Of a DNA stretch of 64,000 nt, positions 35,178-44,823 are shown piece by piece. The notes below the pieces were generated by a model, which was not told the DNA's origin, did not search any database, and was given only the letters and a program-made list of their open reading frames with translations. The DNA is from Fundicoccus_A sp052115865. GTDB taxonomy: Bacteria > Bacillota > Bacilli > Lactobacillales > Aerococcaceae. The translations under genes and the position numbers were made by a program. The first letter of the stretch is position 1; each line of letters begins with the position of its first letter. The DNA is taken from the NCBI RefSeq assembly GCF_052115865.1, contig NZ_JBQKME010000002.1, forward strand, positions 124,001-188,000, in the 5' to 3' direction.

Positions 35178-37606
35178 ATTATTTCATTTGCATTTACTGC
35201 TAGAAAATCATAAGGTGTCGTTCCAATCATGCCAATCATTGGATCCACCGTTAAGAAATTATTCATGGTTAGCTGATATTTATTTTGAGGGGGGGTTGTA
35301 TGTTCAACCTCTTGCTCTTTGCTGGATTCAGTATTTAGATTTTCTAAGCGATTTTTGAATTCAATTTTTAGTAGGTCTGCTAGAAAGGTTTTTCTTGGCT
35401 CTTCATTTTTCATGACAGCTTTAACAAATGAATTCGGGTCACCTAATAAGATTAGACTTGATTGTGCCCTTGTTACTGCGGTATATAAGAGATCTTTCCT
35501 TAGCATCCGTGAATACTGGTCTACTAAAGGAAGGATAACCAGTGGATATTCGCTACCCTGTGCTTTGTGGATGGATGTGCAGTATGCTAAGGTCAATTGA
35601 TTAAAGTCATTACGTTTATACGTTAACTCATTCTCATCAAATTCAACAACAATTTCATCAGACTTCGATTCGGTTTGATTTTTATAGTGAATGGCAACAA
35701 TATTTCCAATATCACCGTTAAATACATTTTCTTCGGCATTATTGACTAATTGTAAAACTTTATCTCCTACCCGAAAAATCGTTTCAAAAAAAACAACTTC
35801 ATGCTTTTTAGGAGCGGGTGGATTTAGTTGTGCTTGTAAGGATTTATTTAAAGCATTAATCCCAGCGGGTCCTTTATACATTGGAGCCAACACTTGTAAA
35901 TTACTATCATTGAATCCTTTAGGCAAGGCTTTTGCCACAATTTGATGGATTACGTTCCCTACTTGATTCACATGACATTGAATAAAAGAGCGATCAGATT
36001 TTTTTTCTAATAAATCATTAGGTAATGTATTATTTCTAATGGAGTGCGCTAATTTTATAATAGAACTATTGGCTGCTTGCCGATAAATTCGCGTGAGTGA
36101 AACGGTGGGAATGACTTGGGATTGAATAAGGTCATTAAAAATTTTCCCTGGACCAACAGATGGTAACTGATCTTGGTCACCTACAAATACAACTTGCATG
36201 TGATAGGGAATCCCTTGGAGTAGCCAATTCATCAACCAAGTATCCACCATCGACATTTCATCGACAATTAACAAACTACCTTCTAATTGATTAGAATAAA
36301 AATCATTGGTTAAAGTATCACGGGTAAAACCAATTAAGCGATGGATTGTTGAGGCAGTTATCCCTGTTACTTCCTTCATACGCTTAGCTGCACGTCCTGT
36401 TGGGGCAGCTAGTAGGACTGGATTTTCATGACCATATCTATCATCTTCGTCTATGGTATAGTCATGCAAAATAGAATGCAGGACAATAATTCCTTGTACT
36501 AGAGTCGTCTTTCCTGTACCAGGTCCACCTGTAATAATAGACATCGGTGAGTCAATGGCTGTTTGTAGGGCTTCTTTTTGCCAGTTATCGTACTGAATCC
36601 CTGTTACTTCTTCAACTTTAGGTATTGCTTCTATGATTTCTTCTTTTGTAAAGCGTTCGACTTCCTCGTATTGCCAATATTGTGATAATTGCTTGACAAT
36701 TCCAATCTCAGCAAAATATAAACTTGGAATCATAATGCCTTCTGCTAGACGATAAAGTCGTTTTTCAAGTACCGCTTTATCAACTGATTGTTGTAATAGT
36801 TCATTGGAGATGAGAAAGCGTCGACTATTTTCTAGTAATCGTTGAGCTTCTGACAAAGCGATGTCCTCATTAACATAAGTGTCTCCCTCATTCATTGAAC
36901 GCTGACTGACAACTGTAATTATCCCAGCCATTACGCGTTCAATGGCATCCGCTTCAAATCCAAGTGACTCAGCTAATTGGTCTGCTTTAGTAAAACCAAT
37001 TCCTTCAATTTTTTCGATTAATTCATAAGGATTTTCTTTAATCGCTTCAATCGCTGTACTTTGATAGATTTGATAAATTTTATCAACCGTTTTAGGTCCA
37101 AAACCCCAAGTGTTGAGCTGCATGTAGACACGTTCAGTCCCTTGATGTTCCAAGAGTGCATCTCTTAATCCTTTAGCTGTTCTCTGCGTTAAACCATTGA
37201 CTTCCTTTAGGGCTTGACTATCTGCCAGAATTTTATCAATGGCATCTGTCCCTAAAGTATCAACAATCCTCGTTGCTAAAACTGTCCCTATTCCTTTAAA
37301 ACGATGACTCGATAAGTATTCAGTTAAACCTTCTTCAGAAGTTGGCGCCATTTGTTGATAACGCGTGACATTAAATTGTTGCCCGTATTTAGGGTGATTG
37401 GTTAGATGTCCGTAAAATTCATAAGTTGTATCCAAATGGAGAGTCGCAAATTGCCCGGTGCAAACAATGTCTGTATCCATTAAGAGACTGGTTTGATCTT
37501 CATCAATCACAACGCGAATCACTTTATATAAATTAGACGGATTTTCGAATATGATGGTATCCACCATACCTACAATAATTTCTTCTTCACGATTATTTTC
37601 GAACAA
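35162..37606 (-). CDS. recD2: RecD2 family ATP-dependent DNA helicase
   Basis: RecD2 is a 5'-3' SF1B helicase in genome maintenance. The 814-residue protein has the N-terminal OB-like and HhH region (GIGTVLATRIVDTLG, GPKTVDKIY), Walker A GGPGTGKTTL, Walker B LLIVDEMSMVD, GDQDQLPSVG and the C-terminal YTAVTRAQSSLILLGD. I start at TTG 37606 behind GAGGTGA; earlier in-frame ATG codons lie where the promoter should be and add residues not expected in the family. Confidence 0.92.
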   Translation of the reverse strand: MFENNREEEIIVGMVDTIIFENPSNLYKVIRVVIDEDQTSLLMDTDIVCTGQFATLHLDTTYEFYGHLTNHPKYGQQFNVTRYQQMAPTSEEGLTEYLSSHRFKGIGTVLATRIVDTLGTDAIDKILADSQALKEVNGLTQRTAKGLRDALLEHQGTERVYMQLNTWGFGPKTVDKIYQIYQSTAIEAIKENPYELIEKIEGIGFTKADQLAESLGFEADAIERVMAGIITVVSQRSMNEGDTYVNEDIALSEAQRLLENSRRFLISNELLQQSVDKAVLEKRLYRLAEGIMIPSLYFAEIGIVKQLSQYWQYEEVERFTKEEIIEAIPKVEEVTGIQYDNWQKEALQTAIDSPMSIITGGPGTGKTTLVQGIIVLHSILHDYTIDEDDRYGHENPVLLAAPTGRAAKRMKEVTGITASTIHRLIGFTRDTLTNDFYSNQLEGSLLIVDEMSMVDTWLMNWLLQGIPYHMQVVFVGDQDQLPSVGPGKIFNDLIQSQVIPTVSLTRIYRQAANSSIIKLAHSIRNNTLPNDLLEKKSDRSFIQCHVNQVGNVIHQIVAKALPKGFNDSNLQVLAPMYKGPAGINALNKSLQAQLNPPAPKKHEVVFFETIFRVGDKVLQLVNNAEENVFNGDIGNIVAIHYKNQTESKSDEIVVEFDENELTYKRNDFNQLTLAYCTSIHKAQGSEYPLVILPLVDQYSRMLRKDLLYTAVTRAQSSLILLGDPNSFVKAVMKNEEPRKTFLADLLKIEFKNRLENLNTESSKEQEVEHTTPPQNKYQLTMNNFLTVDPMIGMIGTTPYDFLAVNANEIITAKD

Positions 37607-37718
37607 CTGGCTCACCTCATTTCTATTACTATAGTATAGCATAGTTTGATAGGCCTTATAAAATAAAAAAAAGGTAAAAACAGATTGCTCCATTTTTACC
37701 TTTTGATATTTAATATTA

Positions 37719-38009
37719 TTACGCTTCTTGTGCTACTGGGTAAACAGAAACTTGTTTTCTGTTTTTACCTTTACGCTCAAAGCGAACAACACCTTCGATT
37801 TTAGCAAATAAAGTATCATCGCCACCGCGACCTACGTTATTTCCTGGGTGAACTTTAGTTCCACGTTGACGGTAAATAATTGATCCACCAGTTACAGTTT
37901 GTCCATCAGCTGCTTTAGCACCTAGACGTTTAGCAATGGAATCACGACCGTTTTGAGTGGATCCACCACCTTTTTTAGTTGCAAATAATTGTAAATTTAA
38001 TTTTAACAT
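37719..38009 (-). CDS. rpmA: ribosomal protein L27 with cleavable N-terminal extension
   Basis: The 96-residue protein begins MLKLNLQLFATKKGGG. In Firmicutes this extension is removed by Prp between the LQLFA and the TKK/SKK part, exposing the end that reaches the peptidyl transferase centre. The core (GRDSIAKRLGAKAADGQ) is typical. It follows prp, its processing protease. Confidence 0.97.
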   Translation of the reverse strand: MLKLNLQLFATKKGGGSTQNGRDSIAKRLGAKAADGQTVTGGSIIYRQRGTKVHPGNNVGRGGDDTLFAKIEGVVRFERKGKNRKQVSVYPVAQEA

Positions 38010-38023
38010 ATTGGTTACCTCCT

Positions 38024-38359
38024 TTATTTATTGGAAATATGAATAAATTCAGGATAATTCTCTGCAAGAATTTCTAAGGCGAAATGTAAATGTTCCATAA
38101 GCAACTGAACATCATGATGTAGCTTCGGTTCTTTGATCTCCGGTAAAACTATTTTCAAATAGCCCCCTTTAACCTCATCGACATCAACATCTGCTGAAAC
38201 ACCTAAAAGATGCTCTAAAGAATTTTCAACTGATATAACCTGGCTTGAAACAGCAGCACAGACAATATCATAACCTTCATCAGCATATCCAGCATGACCG
38301 GTCATCGTCAATTCCTTAATTGCTTGCTTTGAATCCATCTTAAATTGAATATTAATCAT
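38024..38359 (-). CDS. prp: ribosomal-processing cysteine protease Prp
   Basis: Prp (YsxB family) cleaves the N-terminal extension of L27. The 111-residue protein has the catalytic His in GHAGYADEG (H22) and the catalytic Cys in DIVCAAVS (C34). It lies between rplU (1-nt gap) and rpmA (14-nt gap), the standard order. Confidence 0.95.
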   Translation of the reverse strand: MINIQFKMDSKQAIKELTMTGHAGYADEGYDIVCAAVSSQVISVENSLEHLLGVSADVDVDEVKGGYLKIVLPEIKEPKLHHDVQLLMEHLHFALEILAENYPEFIHISNK

Positions 38360-38360
38360 C

Positions 38361-38669
38361 TTATGCGTTAATAGAATCGATTGTTAATTTTGTGTATGGT
38401 TGACGGTGACCTTGTTTGCGGTGTGAGTCTTTACGACGTTGGTATTTAAAAGTAACCACTTTTTTCGCACGACCATTTTTTTCTACAGTAGCTTCTACTG
38501 TTGCGCCCTCTACAAATGGTGCACCTACTTTAGTTGATTCTCCACCGACTAAAATTACCTCATCAAAAGTAACCTTTTCTCCCTCGGCAACATCTAATTT
38601 TTCAACAAAAATAGATTGACCAACTTCAACTTTTACTTGTTTTCCGCCTGTTTTAATAATTGCGTACAT
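38361..38669 (-). CDS. rplU: ribosomal protein L21
   Basis: The 102-residue protein starts MYAIIKTGGKQVKVEVGQ and ends with the KRRKDSHRKQGHRQPYTK-type basic tail expected for L21 (written here approximately; the sequence reads QRRKDSHRKQGHRQPYTKL). It leads rplU-prp-rpmA and has a conserved-looking leader. Confidence 0.97.
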   Translation of the reverse strand: MYAIIKTGGKQVKVEVGQSIFVEKLDVAEGEKVTFDEVILVGGESTKVGAPFVEGATVEATVEKNGRAKKVVTFKYQRRKDSHRKQGHRQPYTKLTIDSINA

Positions 38670-38784
38670 CCAAGCACCTCCTTATTTTTATTTACACTCA
38701 GACTCGCCATATTAAGTGTTCGTTATTGAAACTTTTAAAACTTAATGATGTGCGGTTGCAGATGGAGTGCTAGCCAAATACAAC
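38670..38784 (-). promoter_or_regulatory. L21 leader RNA (ribosomal protein autoregulatory leader)
   Basis: The 115-nt 5' UTR contains GCTAGCACTCCATCTGCAAC and GCGAGTCTGAGTGTAAAT segments, resembling the Rfam L21 leader upstream of rplU in Bacilli. GCACTC near the 5' end and GAGTCTGAGTG near the 3' end can pair to close the structure. L21 or an associated protein probably binds it. Confidence 0.6.
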
Positions 38785-38790
38785 ATTAGT

Positions 38791-38819
38791 ATTGTACCAT
38801 TCAAGTCATCCATCGTCAA
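38791..38819 (-). promoter_or_regulatory. promoter of rplU-prp-rpmA
   Basis: TTGACG (38814-38819) and TACAAT (38791-38796) on the minus strand are 17 bp apart and place the transcript start at the 5' end of the leader. Confidence 0.8.
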
Positions 38820-38820
38820 C

Positions 38821-38850
38821 AAAAAAATCCCGTTCTTTAAACGGGATTTT
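38821..38850 (-). terminator. terminator of the mreBCD operon
   Basis: AAAATCCCGTT pairs with AACGGGATTTT, followed by seven U residues on the minus strand. It begins 4 nt after the mreD stop. Confidence 0.85.
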
Positions 38851-38854
38851 AAGA

Positions 38855-39406
38855 CTAAAAAATTAAATAATTTTCAAAACCTAGTAAGTTTAACAAGCCT
38901 CTTGATGGAAAATATAATATAAATGTTAATACGATATTGTATAACATAGTTGGACCCAGATTATTTGCTAAAAAAGGGGTTAATGCCATCGTTGTATAGC
39001 CTGTTTCACGATAAAATACAAAAATACTAAAATCAACAAATGCTACCGTTAATAAGAATAATAAAATTTGCACAAGTGATTTTTTAGGGAGATATTTTTT
39101 TACTTTAATAACAAACAATGCCACTAGTAAGTATAGCGTCGCATATAAACCTAATATCGTTGTATTATAAGAGTCAGCAATAAGTCCGAAGACAAATGCG
39201 CTAAACAAAATACTGCCATCTCTAAAATAAAAAGCAAATAAGACGAGAACATACAAGGTTACATGCGAAATGATTGTTTGTCCACTACCAAGAAATGCTG
39301 CTGGAAAGATAGCTGGTAGCGCAGAATCAATAATAATCCCAAAAAATAAGAGTAAGGCCAGATACCATTTAACTCTGCGATCACGGTTAATCTTCAACGA
39401 TATCAC
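38855..39406 (-). CDS. mreD: rod shape-determining protein MreD
   Basis: This 183-residue integral membrane protein has five or six hydrophobic segments and the MreD-like SALPAIFPAAF start region. It partners MreC and MreB in the elongasome. The start is GTG 39406, with AGGAAGGG upstream, overlapping mreC by 20 nt. Assignment rests on topology and position in mreBCD. Confidence 0.88.
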   Translation of the reverse strand: MISLKINRDRRVKWYLALLLFFGIIIDSALPAIFPAAFLGSGQTIISHVTLYVLVLFAFYFRDGSILFSAFVFGLIADSYNTTILGLYATLYLLVALFVIKVKKYLPKKSLVQILLFLLTVAFVDFSIFVFYRETGYTTMALTPFLANNLGPTMLYNIVLTFILYFPSRGLLNLLGFENYLIF

Positions 39407-40232
39407 TCTGCCCTTCCTTTTGAATGACCGTTACAAAACGAATATCAGTCATTTCTCCAGCAGGGATGATCCGAACAACCTGGAATAGACCATAATCATC
39501 CATTTGGGCACTCGCAACCTCACCAATAAATAGAGTACTTGGTGTAACACCGCCTAAACCAGATGTTATCACCATGTCACCAGCCGAAATTTTAGCTTCT
39601 GGATCCACTTGGGTCATAATTAGCTGATTGTTGCGATGATCGTAAGATGAAACAATCCCGTTTGATGATCCAGACTCACTTTGAATACTCGCGGCTACTT
39701 TCCCAGCATTAGACTGGTCAGAAGTTAGGAGCAAGACTTTTGAACTTGTCAAATTCACTTCAATAATACGGCCAATTAATCCATTTCCTGCCATGACAGA
39801 CATGTTTTCGCGAACACCATCATTCGAGCCAACATTAATCGTTAAAGTTTCCATCCATTGATCCGGATTTCTACCAATGACGGTCGCATTAACAACCGTA
39901 TAATCACTTAAAGTCTCTTCTAAGGCTAATTGCGATCTCATGCTCTCATTTTGAGCTTCTAAGTCAGCCACTCGCACTTGTAAATTATAGACTTGGTCAA
40001 TTTTTTCTTTTAATTGTTGGTTCTCTTCAAAAGTATTAACTAAATCATCTACTGAGTTAACAAAGCGAACAACCATATTAACTGGCTCAGAAAAAATTCT
40101 TCCTGCCCATGCTGCTGTATCATTGACTGCACTAGTCAGAATATTACTAGATCCATTTAACATGGTATAAACGATTAACGATCCAATAACTATACCAGAT
40201 AATAGGAGACCGATTAATTTCTTATTATTCAT
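39387..40232 (-). CDS. mreC: rod shape-determining protein MreC
   Basis: The 281-residue protein has one N-terminal membrane segment (about 6-26), a coiled coil (ENQQLKEKIDQVYNLQVRV region) and the two-barrel periplasmic-type domain (VIGRNPDQWMETLTINVGS; GDMVITSGLGG). It bridges MreB to wall synthases outside the membrane. I start at ATG 40232, 8 nt after AGAGGA; TTG 40235 is possible. Confidence 0.94.
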   Translation of the reverse strand: MNNKKLIGLLLSGIVIGSLIVYTMLNGSSNILTSAVNDTAAWAGRIFSEPVNMVVRFVNSVDDLVNTFEENQQLKEKIDQVYNLQVRVADLEAQNESMRSQLALEETLSDYTVVNATVIGRNPDQWMETLTINVGSNDGVRENMSVMAGNGLIGRIIEVNLTSSKVLLLTSDQSNAGKVAASIQSESGSSNGIVSSYDHRNNQLIMTQVDPEAKISAGDMVITSGLGGVTPSTLFIGEVASAQMDDYGLFQVVRIIPAGEMTDIRFVTVIQKEGQSDIVED

Positions 40233-40252
40233 CAATTAATTCCTCTTTCTAA

Positions 40253-41275
40253 CTATCGTGCATTGCGTTCAGCAATTTTCGACTCAGAATCCATTTCTTT
40301 TAACATTTTTCCTGCTCCAATGGCAACACAATCTAAAGGAAGGTTGGCTAAGTTTACAGGAATACCTATTTCTTCATATAAGCGTTCAGGAAGACGTTTC
40401 AAGAGAGCACCTCCACCTGTTAAAACTATCCCATTTTCCATTATATCCGCAGACAATTCTGGGGGTGTCACTTCTAATACTTGTTTGATGGCTAGCACGA
40501 TATCTAAGATTACTTCATCAACAGCTTGCGCAATTATATTTGCTCTGATTACTTTAGTATCAGGTACACCAGTAGCAATATTACGGCCTTTAGCTCGTAT
40601 ATGCTCTGTTTCATCATGCTTTGTAAACTGAGCATTTCCAATATTAACTTTAATATTTTCAGCTTCTTGGTGCCCAATGGCCAATTGATAATGAGTTCGA
40701 ACGTAAGCCATAATCATCTCATTCATGGCATTACCTGCTGCTGTGACCGTTGCCCCTTCAACAATTTCTCCATAAGAAATAACAGCAATATCAGTCGTTC
40801 CACCACCAATATCTACGACCAAATTACCTTTTGGCTGACTAATAGCTAAGTTCGCTCCTAATGCTGCTGCAAAAGGTTCTTCCACAATCATGGCACGGTA
40901 AACACCTAAATCTTTTATCGCATCAATTACAGCTCTACGTTCAACTTTACTGATATTGCTAGGTACACAAATAACCACTTCAGGTCTAGCTAACGAGCGA
41001 CGTAAAGCCTTTTTAATAAAATGAGCTAACATTTGTTTCGTTAAGGAAAAGTTGGCGATTACCCCATCACGCATAGGTCGAATTGTTTCAAATTTTTCTG
41101 ACGTTCGACCAACTAAATCATAAGCTTCTTTACCGAATGCAACCACTTCATTGGTTTCTTTATTAATGGCAACAATAGAAGGCTCACGTAGGGCTATACC
41201 TTTGCTATCAATATATATAATTGTATTGGCTGTACCTAGATCAATTCCTAGGCGTTGCTTATAAAAAATCCCCAC
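40253..41275 (-). CDS. mreB: actin-like rod shape protein MreB/Mbl
   Basis: This 340-residue actin homolog has the phosphate loops GIDLGTANT and VVDIGGGTTDIAVIS, and the adenosine motif LTGGGALLKRLPE. It guides lateral wall synthesis. I start at GTG 41275, because AAGGGTG lies 7 nt upstream; ATG 41293 lies before the SD. It heads mreB-mreC-mreD. Mbl or MreBH paralogs cannot be separated by eye. Confidence 0.95.
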   Translation of the reverse strand: MGIFYKQRLGIDLGTANTIIYIDSKGIALREPSIVAINKETNEVVAFGKEAYDLVGRTSEKFETIRPMRDGVIANFSLTKQMLAHFIKKALRRSLARPEVVICVPSNISKVERRAVIDAIKDLGVYRAMIVEEPFAAALGANLAISQPKGNLVVDIGGGTTDIAVISYGEIVEGATVTAAGNAMNEMIMAYVRTHYQLAIGHQEAENIKVNIGNAQFTKHDETEHIRAKGRNIATGVPDTKVIRANIIAQAVDEVILDIVLAIKQVLEVTPPELSADIMENGIVLTGGGALLKRLPERLYEEIGIPVNLANLPLDCVAIGAGKMLKEMDSESKIAERNAR

Positions 41276-41497
41276 AATTTTGCACCCTTCCATTTTGATT
41301 CAATAACTCGTTACATTATAGCAAACAATACAAGTTATTTGCTAGTCGTATTCGCTAGCTTAACAAAATTTGAAAAAATAATTTTGTTTTAAAAGCTAAT
41401 CTAGTCATTATTGTACACTAGATGAATCAATAATTTAACAATATTGTGTATTTTTGTTAAACTTTAACTAATTTAAATTTATATTCGAGGTGTCCAC

Positions 41498-42235
41498 ATG
41501 AAGTCAAATGTATATGACAATGAACAATTTTATTCAGCTTATGCGCAAATGGATCGGTCGCTATATGGACTCAAAGCTGCAGGTGAATGGGCTGAATTCC
41601 AACGACTTTTACCTGATAATTTAAACGGTATAAAAGCTCTTGATTTAGGTTGTGGTTATGGTTGGCATTGCCACTTCCTAAGAGAGCAAGGTGCACATTA
41701 TGTTGTAGGAATTGACTTATCTCAAACAATGCTTCAACAAGCAAAAAAAATGACGCAGGATGATCAAATTGAGTACAGTCAACAATCAATCGAAGATTTT
41801 GATTTAGGCAAGCAAACATTCGATTTAATCATTTCTTCTTTAGCTTTTCATTACATCAAAGATTTTAATCAAACAATCAGCCAGATCGTTAAATATTTAA
41901 AAACAGATGGACAGTTAATCTTTTCTGTTGAGCATCCTATTTTTACTGCTCGTGCTGAACAAGATTGGATTTATATTGATGGAGAAATCGCGCATTGGCC
42001 AGTTGACCACTACCAGGATGAAAGTATTCGAAAAACAGAATTTCTCCAACATGCAGTAATAAAATATCATCGGAACATGGCAACTTATATCAACACGCTT
42101 ATTGAAAATAATTTATCGATAGAGGCTATAAGTGAACCTGTACCACCTCAAGCAATGATTGATGAGCGCCCAAACCTCGCTCAAGAATTACGGCGTCCAA
42201 TGATGCTGATTATTAAGGCAAAAAAAGTAATTTAA
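41498..42235 (+). CDS. class I SAM-dependent methyltransferase (paralog of 4973-5707)
   Basis: This 245-residue protein has ALDLGCGYGWHCHFL, VGIDLSQTM and FDLIISSLAFHYI. It is a clear paralog of the methyltransferase at 4973-5707, sharing the SAM loop nearly residue for residue and the end LRRPMMLII. Substrate unknown. It is a single gene between mreB (divergent) and csp (convergent). Confidence 0.85.
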   Translation: MKSNVYDNEQFYSAYAQMDRSLYGLKAAGEWAEFQRLLPDNLNGIKALDLGCGYGWHCHFLREQGAHYVVGIDLSQTMLQQAKKMTQDDQIEYSQQSIEDFDLGKQTFDLIISSLAFHYIKDFNQTISQIVKYLKTDGQLIFSVEHPIFTARAEQDWIYIDGEIAHWPVDHYQDESIRKTEFLQHAVIKYHRNMATYINTLIENNLSIEAISEPVPPQAMIDERPNLAQELRRPMMLIIKAKKVI

Positions 42236-42240
42236 AGCAT

Positions 42241-42271
42241 AAAAAAGCCGGAGGGTAAATCCCCTCCGGTT
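42241..42271 (-). terminator. terminator of the cold-shock gene
   Basis: CCGGAGGG pairs with CCCTCCGG, followed on the minus strand by six U residues. It lies 20 nt after the csp stop codon and may also stop the convergent methyltransferase transcript. Confidence 0.85.
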
Positions 42272-42290
42272 AAAATGTTAAGTTAAATAA

Positions 42291-42494
42291 TTAGCCTAAT
42301 TTTTCTACGTTTGCTGCTTGAGGTCCACGTGCGCCTTCTTCTACATCGAAGCTAACTTGTTGACCTTCTTCTAAAGATTTGTATCCATCACCTTGAATAG
42401 CTGAGAAATGTACGAATACATCTGCATCGCCTTCACGTTCGATAAATCCAAAACCTTTTTCAGCGTTAAACCATTTTACTGTACCTTGTTCCAT
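42291..42494 (-). CDS. cold-shock protein (Csp family)
   Basis: The 67-residue single CSD protein binds single-stranded RNA/DNA and has KGFGFIE (RNP1) and VFVHFS (RNP2). A roughly 100-nt untranslated leader lies upstream, as is usual for csp mRNAs. It is probably the major Csp, but the exact paralog (cspA/B/C) is not determinable. Confidence 0.96.
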   Translation of the reverse strand: MEQGTVKWFNAEKGFGFIEREGDADVFVHFSAIQGDGYKSLEEGQQVSFDVEEGARGPQAANVEKLG

Positions 42495-42680
42495 TAAATC
42501 TTAAATCCTTCCGCGTGCCAATAGACACTTTATAAATTATATTCTTGCCATGGTACGAAGAGGATGTTTAAAACAACTTTCTTACCTGTTACAAAGAACA
42601 TAATCTTATTATAACATAATCTTATTTATTTGCAAGATAATATTTGAATATATTCAAAATAAGCCGATTATTATCCAATA

Positions 42681-43388
42681 TTAACTTATTTCAAATAAAT
42701 GACTTTTTTCACGTAAACTGATGAATGTATTTTCGCCAATAATTAAATGATCGAGTACTTCAATGCCCATTAAATCACCACAAGCAATCATTCTTTTTGT
42801 AAAAATTAAATCAGCTTGTGAGGGATCCGTATCTCCAGAAGGATGATTGTGGGCTAAAATTAAGCGAGCGGTTGGATATTTTACAGCTTCTTTAAAAATT
42901 TCTCTAGGATGAGCAACGGAACTATTGACAGAACCAATAAATATCGTCCGTTTTTGAATAATTTCATTCTTGGTATTCAAAAACAAAACGACTAAATGTT
43001 CTTGGTGTAAATCACGCATTTCATGCAATAACCATTCGCCGGCAGAACGCGTTGAGGTAATTTGACCGAACTTTGGGATCGCACTTTGAGCAATGCGAGT
43101 TCCCAACTCAATCGCTGCCTGAATTTCTATCGCTTTAGTCGGACCAATTCCTTTCACTTTTTGCATTTCTTCTAAACTTGCAAATTTTAACTCATGAATA
43201 CTTTCAAAATGTTGCAAAAAATTCATAGCGACCTTTAATACATGGACTTTACTAGTGCCTGTCCTGAGTAATATAGCTAATAATTCATGATCTGCTAAAG
43301 CTTTTACTCCAAAGACCTTCAAACGTTCACGGGGACGACCTTCCAACGGTACTTCTTTTATCAATGGTGTTAAATTTTTTTGATTAAT
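42681..43388 (-). CDS. radC: RadC family JAB-domain protein with probable AUU start
   Basis: RadC has an N-terminal HhH region (KGIGPTKAIEIQAAIELG) and a C-terminal JAB metallo-domain with HNHPSGDTDPSQAD; its biological role is unclear. The only strong SD, AAAGGAGGTG (43395-43404), sits six nt before an ATT codon at 43386-43388. Starting there gives 235 residues, with the conserved PRERL about 18 residues in, as in B. subtilis RadC. The alternatives are GTG 43397 (within the SD) and ATG 43409 (no SD). Confidence 0.85.
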   Translation of the reverse strand: MNQKNLTPLIKEVPLEGRPRERLKVFGVKALADHELLAILLRTGTSKVHVLKVAMNFLQHFESIHELKFASLEEMQKVKGIGPTKAIEIQAAIELGTRIAQSAIPKFGQITSTRSAGEWLLHEMRDLHQEHLVVLFLNTKNEIIQKRTIFIGSVNSSVAHPREIFKEAVKYPTARLILAHNHPSGDTDPSQADLIFTKRMIACGDLMGIEVLDHLIIGENTFISLREKSHLFEIS

Positions 43389-43440
43389 AAAAAACACCTC
43401 CTTTACCATATATACAGTAAAAAAGGCGATTTCCATTATT

Positions 43441-44790
43441 TTAGATAACGTGTTGCACAAAATATTGACGAATTTCAGACACAAAATATAATGAGCCAGT
43501 GATAACCAAGAGCTGTTCAGTGTTTGTACGATTCTCTTGTAAAAAATCATCAATAACTTGCTGCCAATTTTTTTCAACTCTTACACGTTGAGCATCTATC
43601 TGTGGAACCTGATCAATCAACTCTTGGAAATTTTCAACCGACATAGCGTTGTGGTGATTGAATTCCGTTAAAATTAAATCATTTGCTTCAAAAGATTGCA
43701 AAAGTGGTAGTTGTTCTAATTGATTTTTTGTTGATAAACCAGCATAAAGAATTGTTAATTGATAATGTGGTAAATGTTCCTCTACTAACTGACGTAATGC
43801 TGTAAGTCCAGCAATATTATGTGCGCCATCAATGTATACTAATGGTTGATCGTAAACACGCTCCATCCGAGCGATCCATTTCGTTTGTTGTAACGCAGGT
43901 TTAGCAACAACCCAATCAATGGGTTGATCAATAATTTCCATCCATTTTATAAAGGCTTGTAAAGCAACCGTTGCATTTTGGATTTGATGCATACCTAACA
44001 TGCTAACAACAAAATTATTTTGCTGTGTTTCATCAGTAGGGATATTTTTTTGCCATAAATTAAAGGTAGAGCCTTGTTCAAAGTGGTTAAAGACATCGGT
44101 AATACCATACTCGATTTCAAAGCGATCAATTGTCGCACCCATTTTTTTGCTATGCTCTTCAATCACAGCTAAAGGTTCTACTTCAATTAAACCAGTAACT
44201 ACTCTAGCATTTGGCTTAATGATACCTGATTTTTCAAGGGCAACTTCCTCTTTGGTATTACCAAGTTTATCTGCATGATCTAAACCGATGGTAGTAAGTA
44301 CCGCTAATTGTGCATCAATAACATTAGTGCAGTCATTAGCTCCACCAATACCCACTTCAATTAAACACACATCTGGTTGCATTTTACGAAAATAGAGTAA
44401 CATCATCACTGTATATAGTTCGAAGAAGACTAATTTTCCATAAGGAGTTGTTTCCATATAGGTATTAACGTCCACCATTTGTTCAACTATTTCAATTAAA
44501 TCTTGATCACTGATTGGTTCACCATTCATCATAATACGCTCATTAAATCGCATAATATGAGGAGAGGTAAATGAACCGACAGTTAAACCTTGACTTAGCA
44601 GTAAATCTCTTAAATAGGCTGTCGTAGACCCTTTTCCATTTGTTCCCGTTACATGGATGGCAGGAATATTTTTCTCGGGATGTCCGACATACGCTACTGC
44701 CTCGCGTATTTTTTCAATACCAACACGTGGTGTTTCGTTAACTTGTTGATTTAACCAGTCAATCGCTGCATGAACATTATTAAATTTCAA
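43441..44790 (-). CDS. folC: folylpolyglutamate synthase / dihydrofolate synthase
   Basis: FolC adds glutamates to folates. The 449-residue Mur-ligase-fold protein has the P-loop HVTGTNGKGSTTAYL, GSFTSPHI, LIEVGIGGANDCTNVI and YIDGAHNIAG. It lies 33 nt downstream of valS, the usual valS-folC order, and before radC. Confidence 0.95.
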   Translation of the reverse strand: MKFNNVHAAIDWLNQQVNETPRVGIEKIREAVAYVGHPEKNIPAIHVTGTNGKGSTTAYLRDLLLSQGLTVGSFTSPHIMRFNERIMMNGEPISDQDLIEIVEQMVDVNTYMETTPYGKLVFFELYTVMMLLYFRKMQPDVCLIEVGIGGANDCTNVIDAQLAVLTTIGLDHADKLGNTKEEVALEKSGIIKPNARVVTGLIEVEPLAVIEEHSKKMGATIDRFEIEYGITDVFNHFEQGSTFNLWQKNIPTDETQQNNFVVSMLGMHQIQNATVALQAFIKWMEIIDQPIDWVVAKPALQQTKWIARMERVYDQPLVYIDGAHNIAGLTALRQLVEEHLPHYQLTILYAGLSTKNQLEQLPLLQSFEANDLILTEFNHHNAMSVENFQELIDQVPQIDAQRVRVEKNWQQVIDDFLQENRTNTEQLLVITGSLYFVSEIRQYFVQHVI

Positions 44791-44823
44791 CGATATTCAA
44801 TCTCCTTCATACTATAAAATAAA

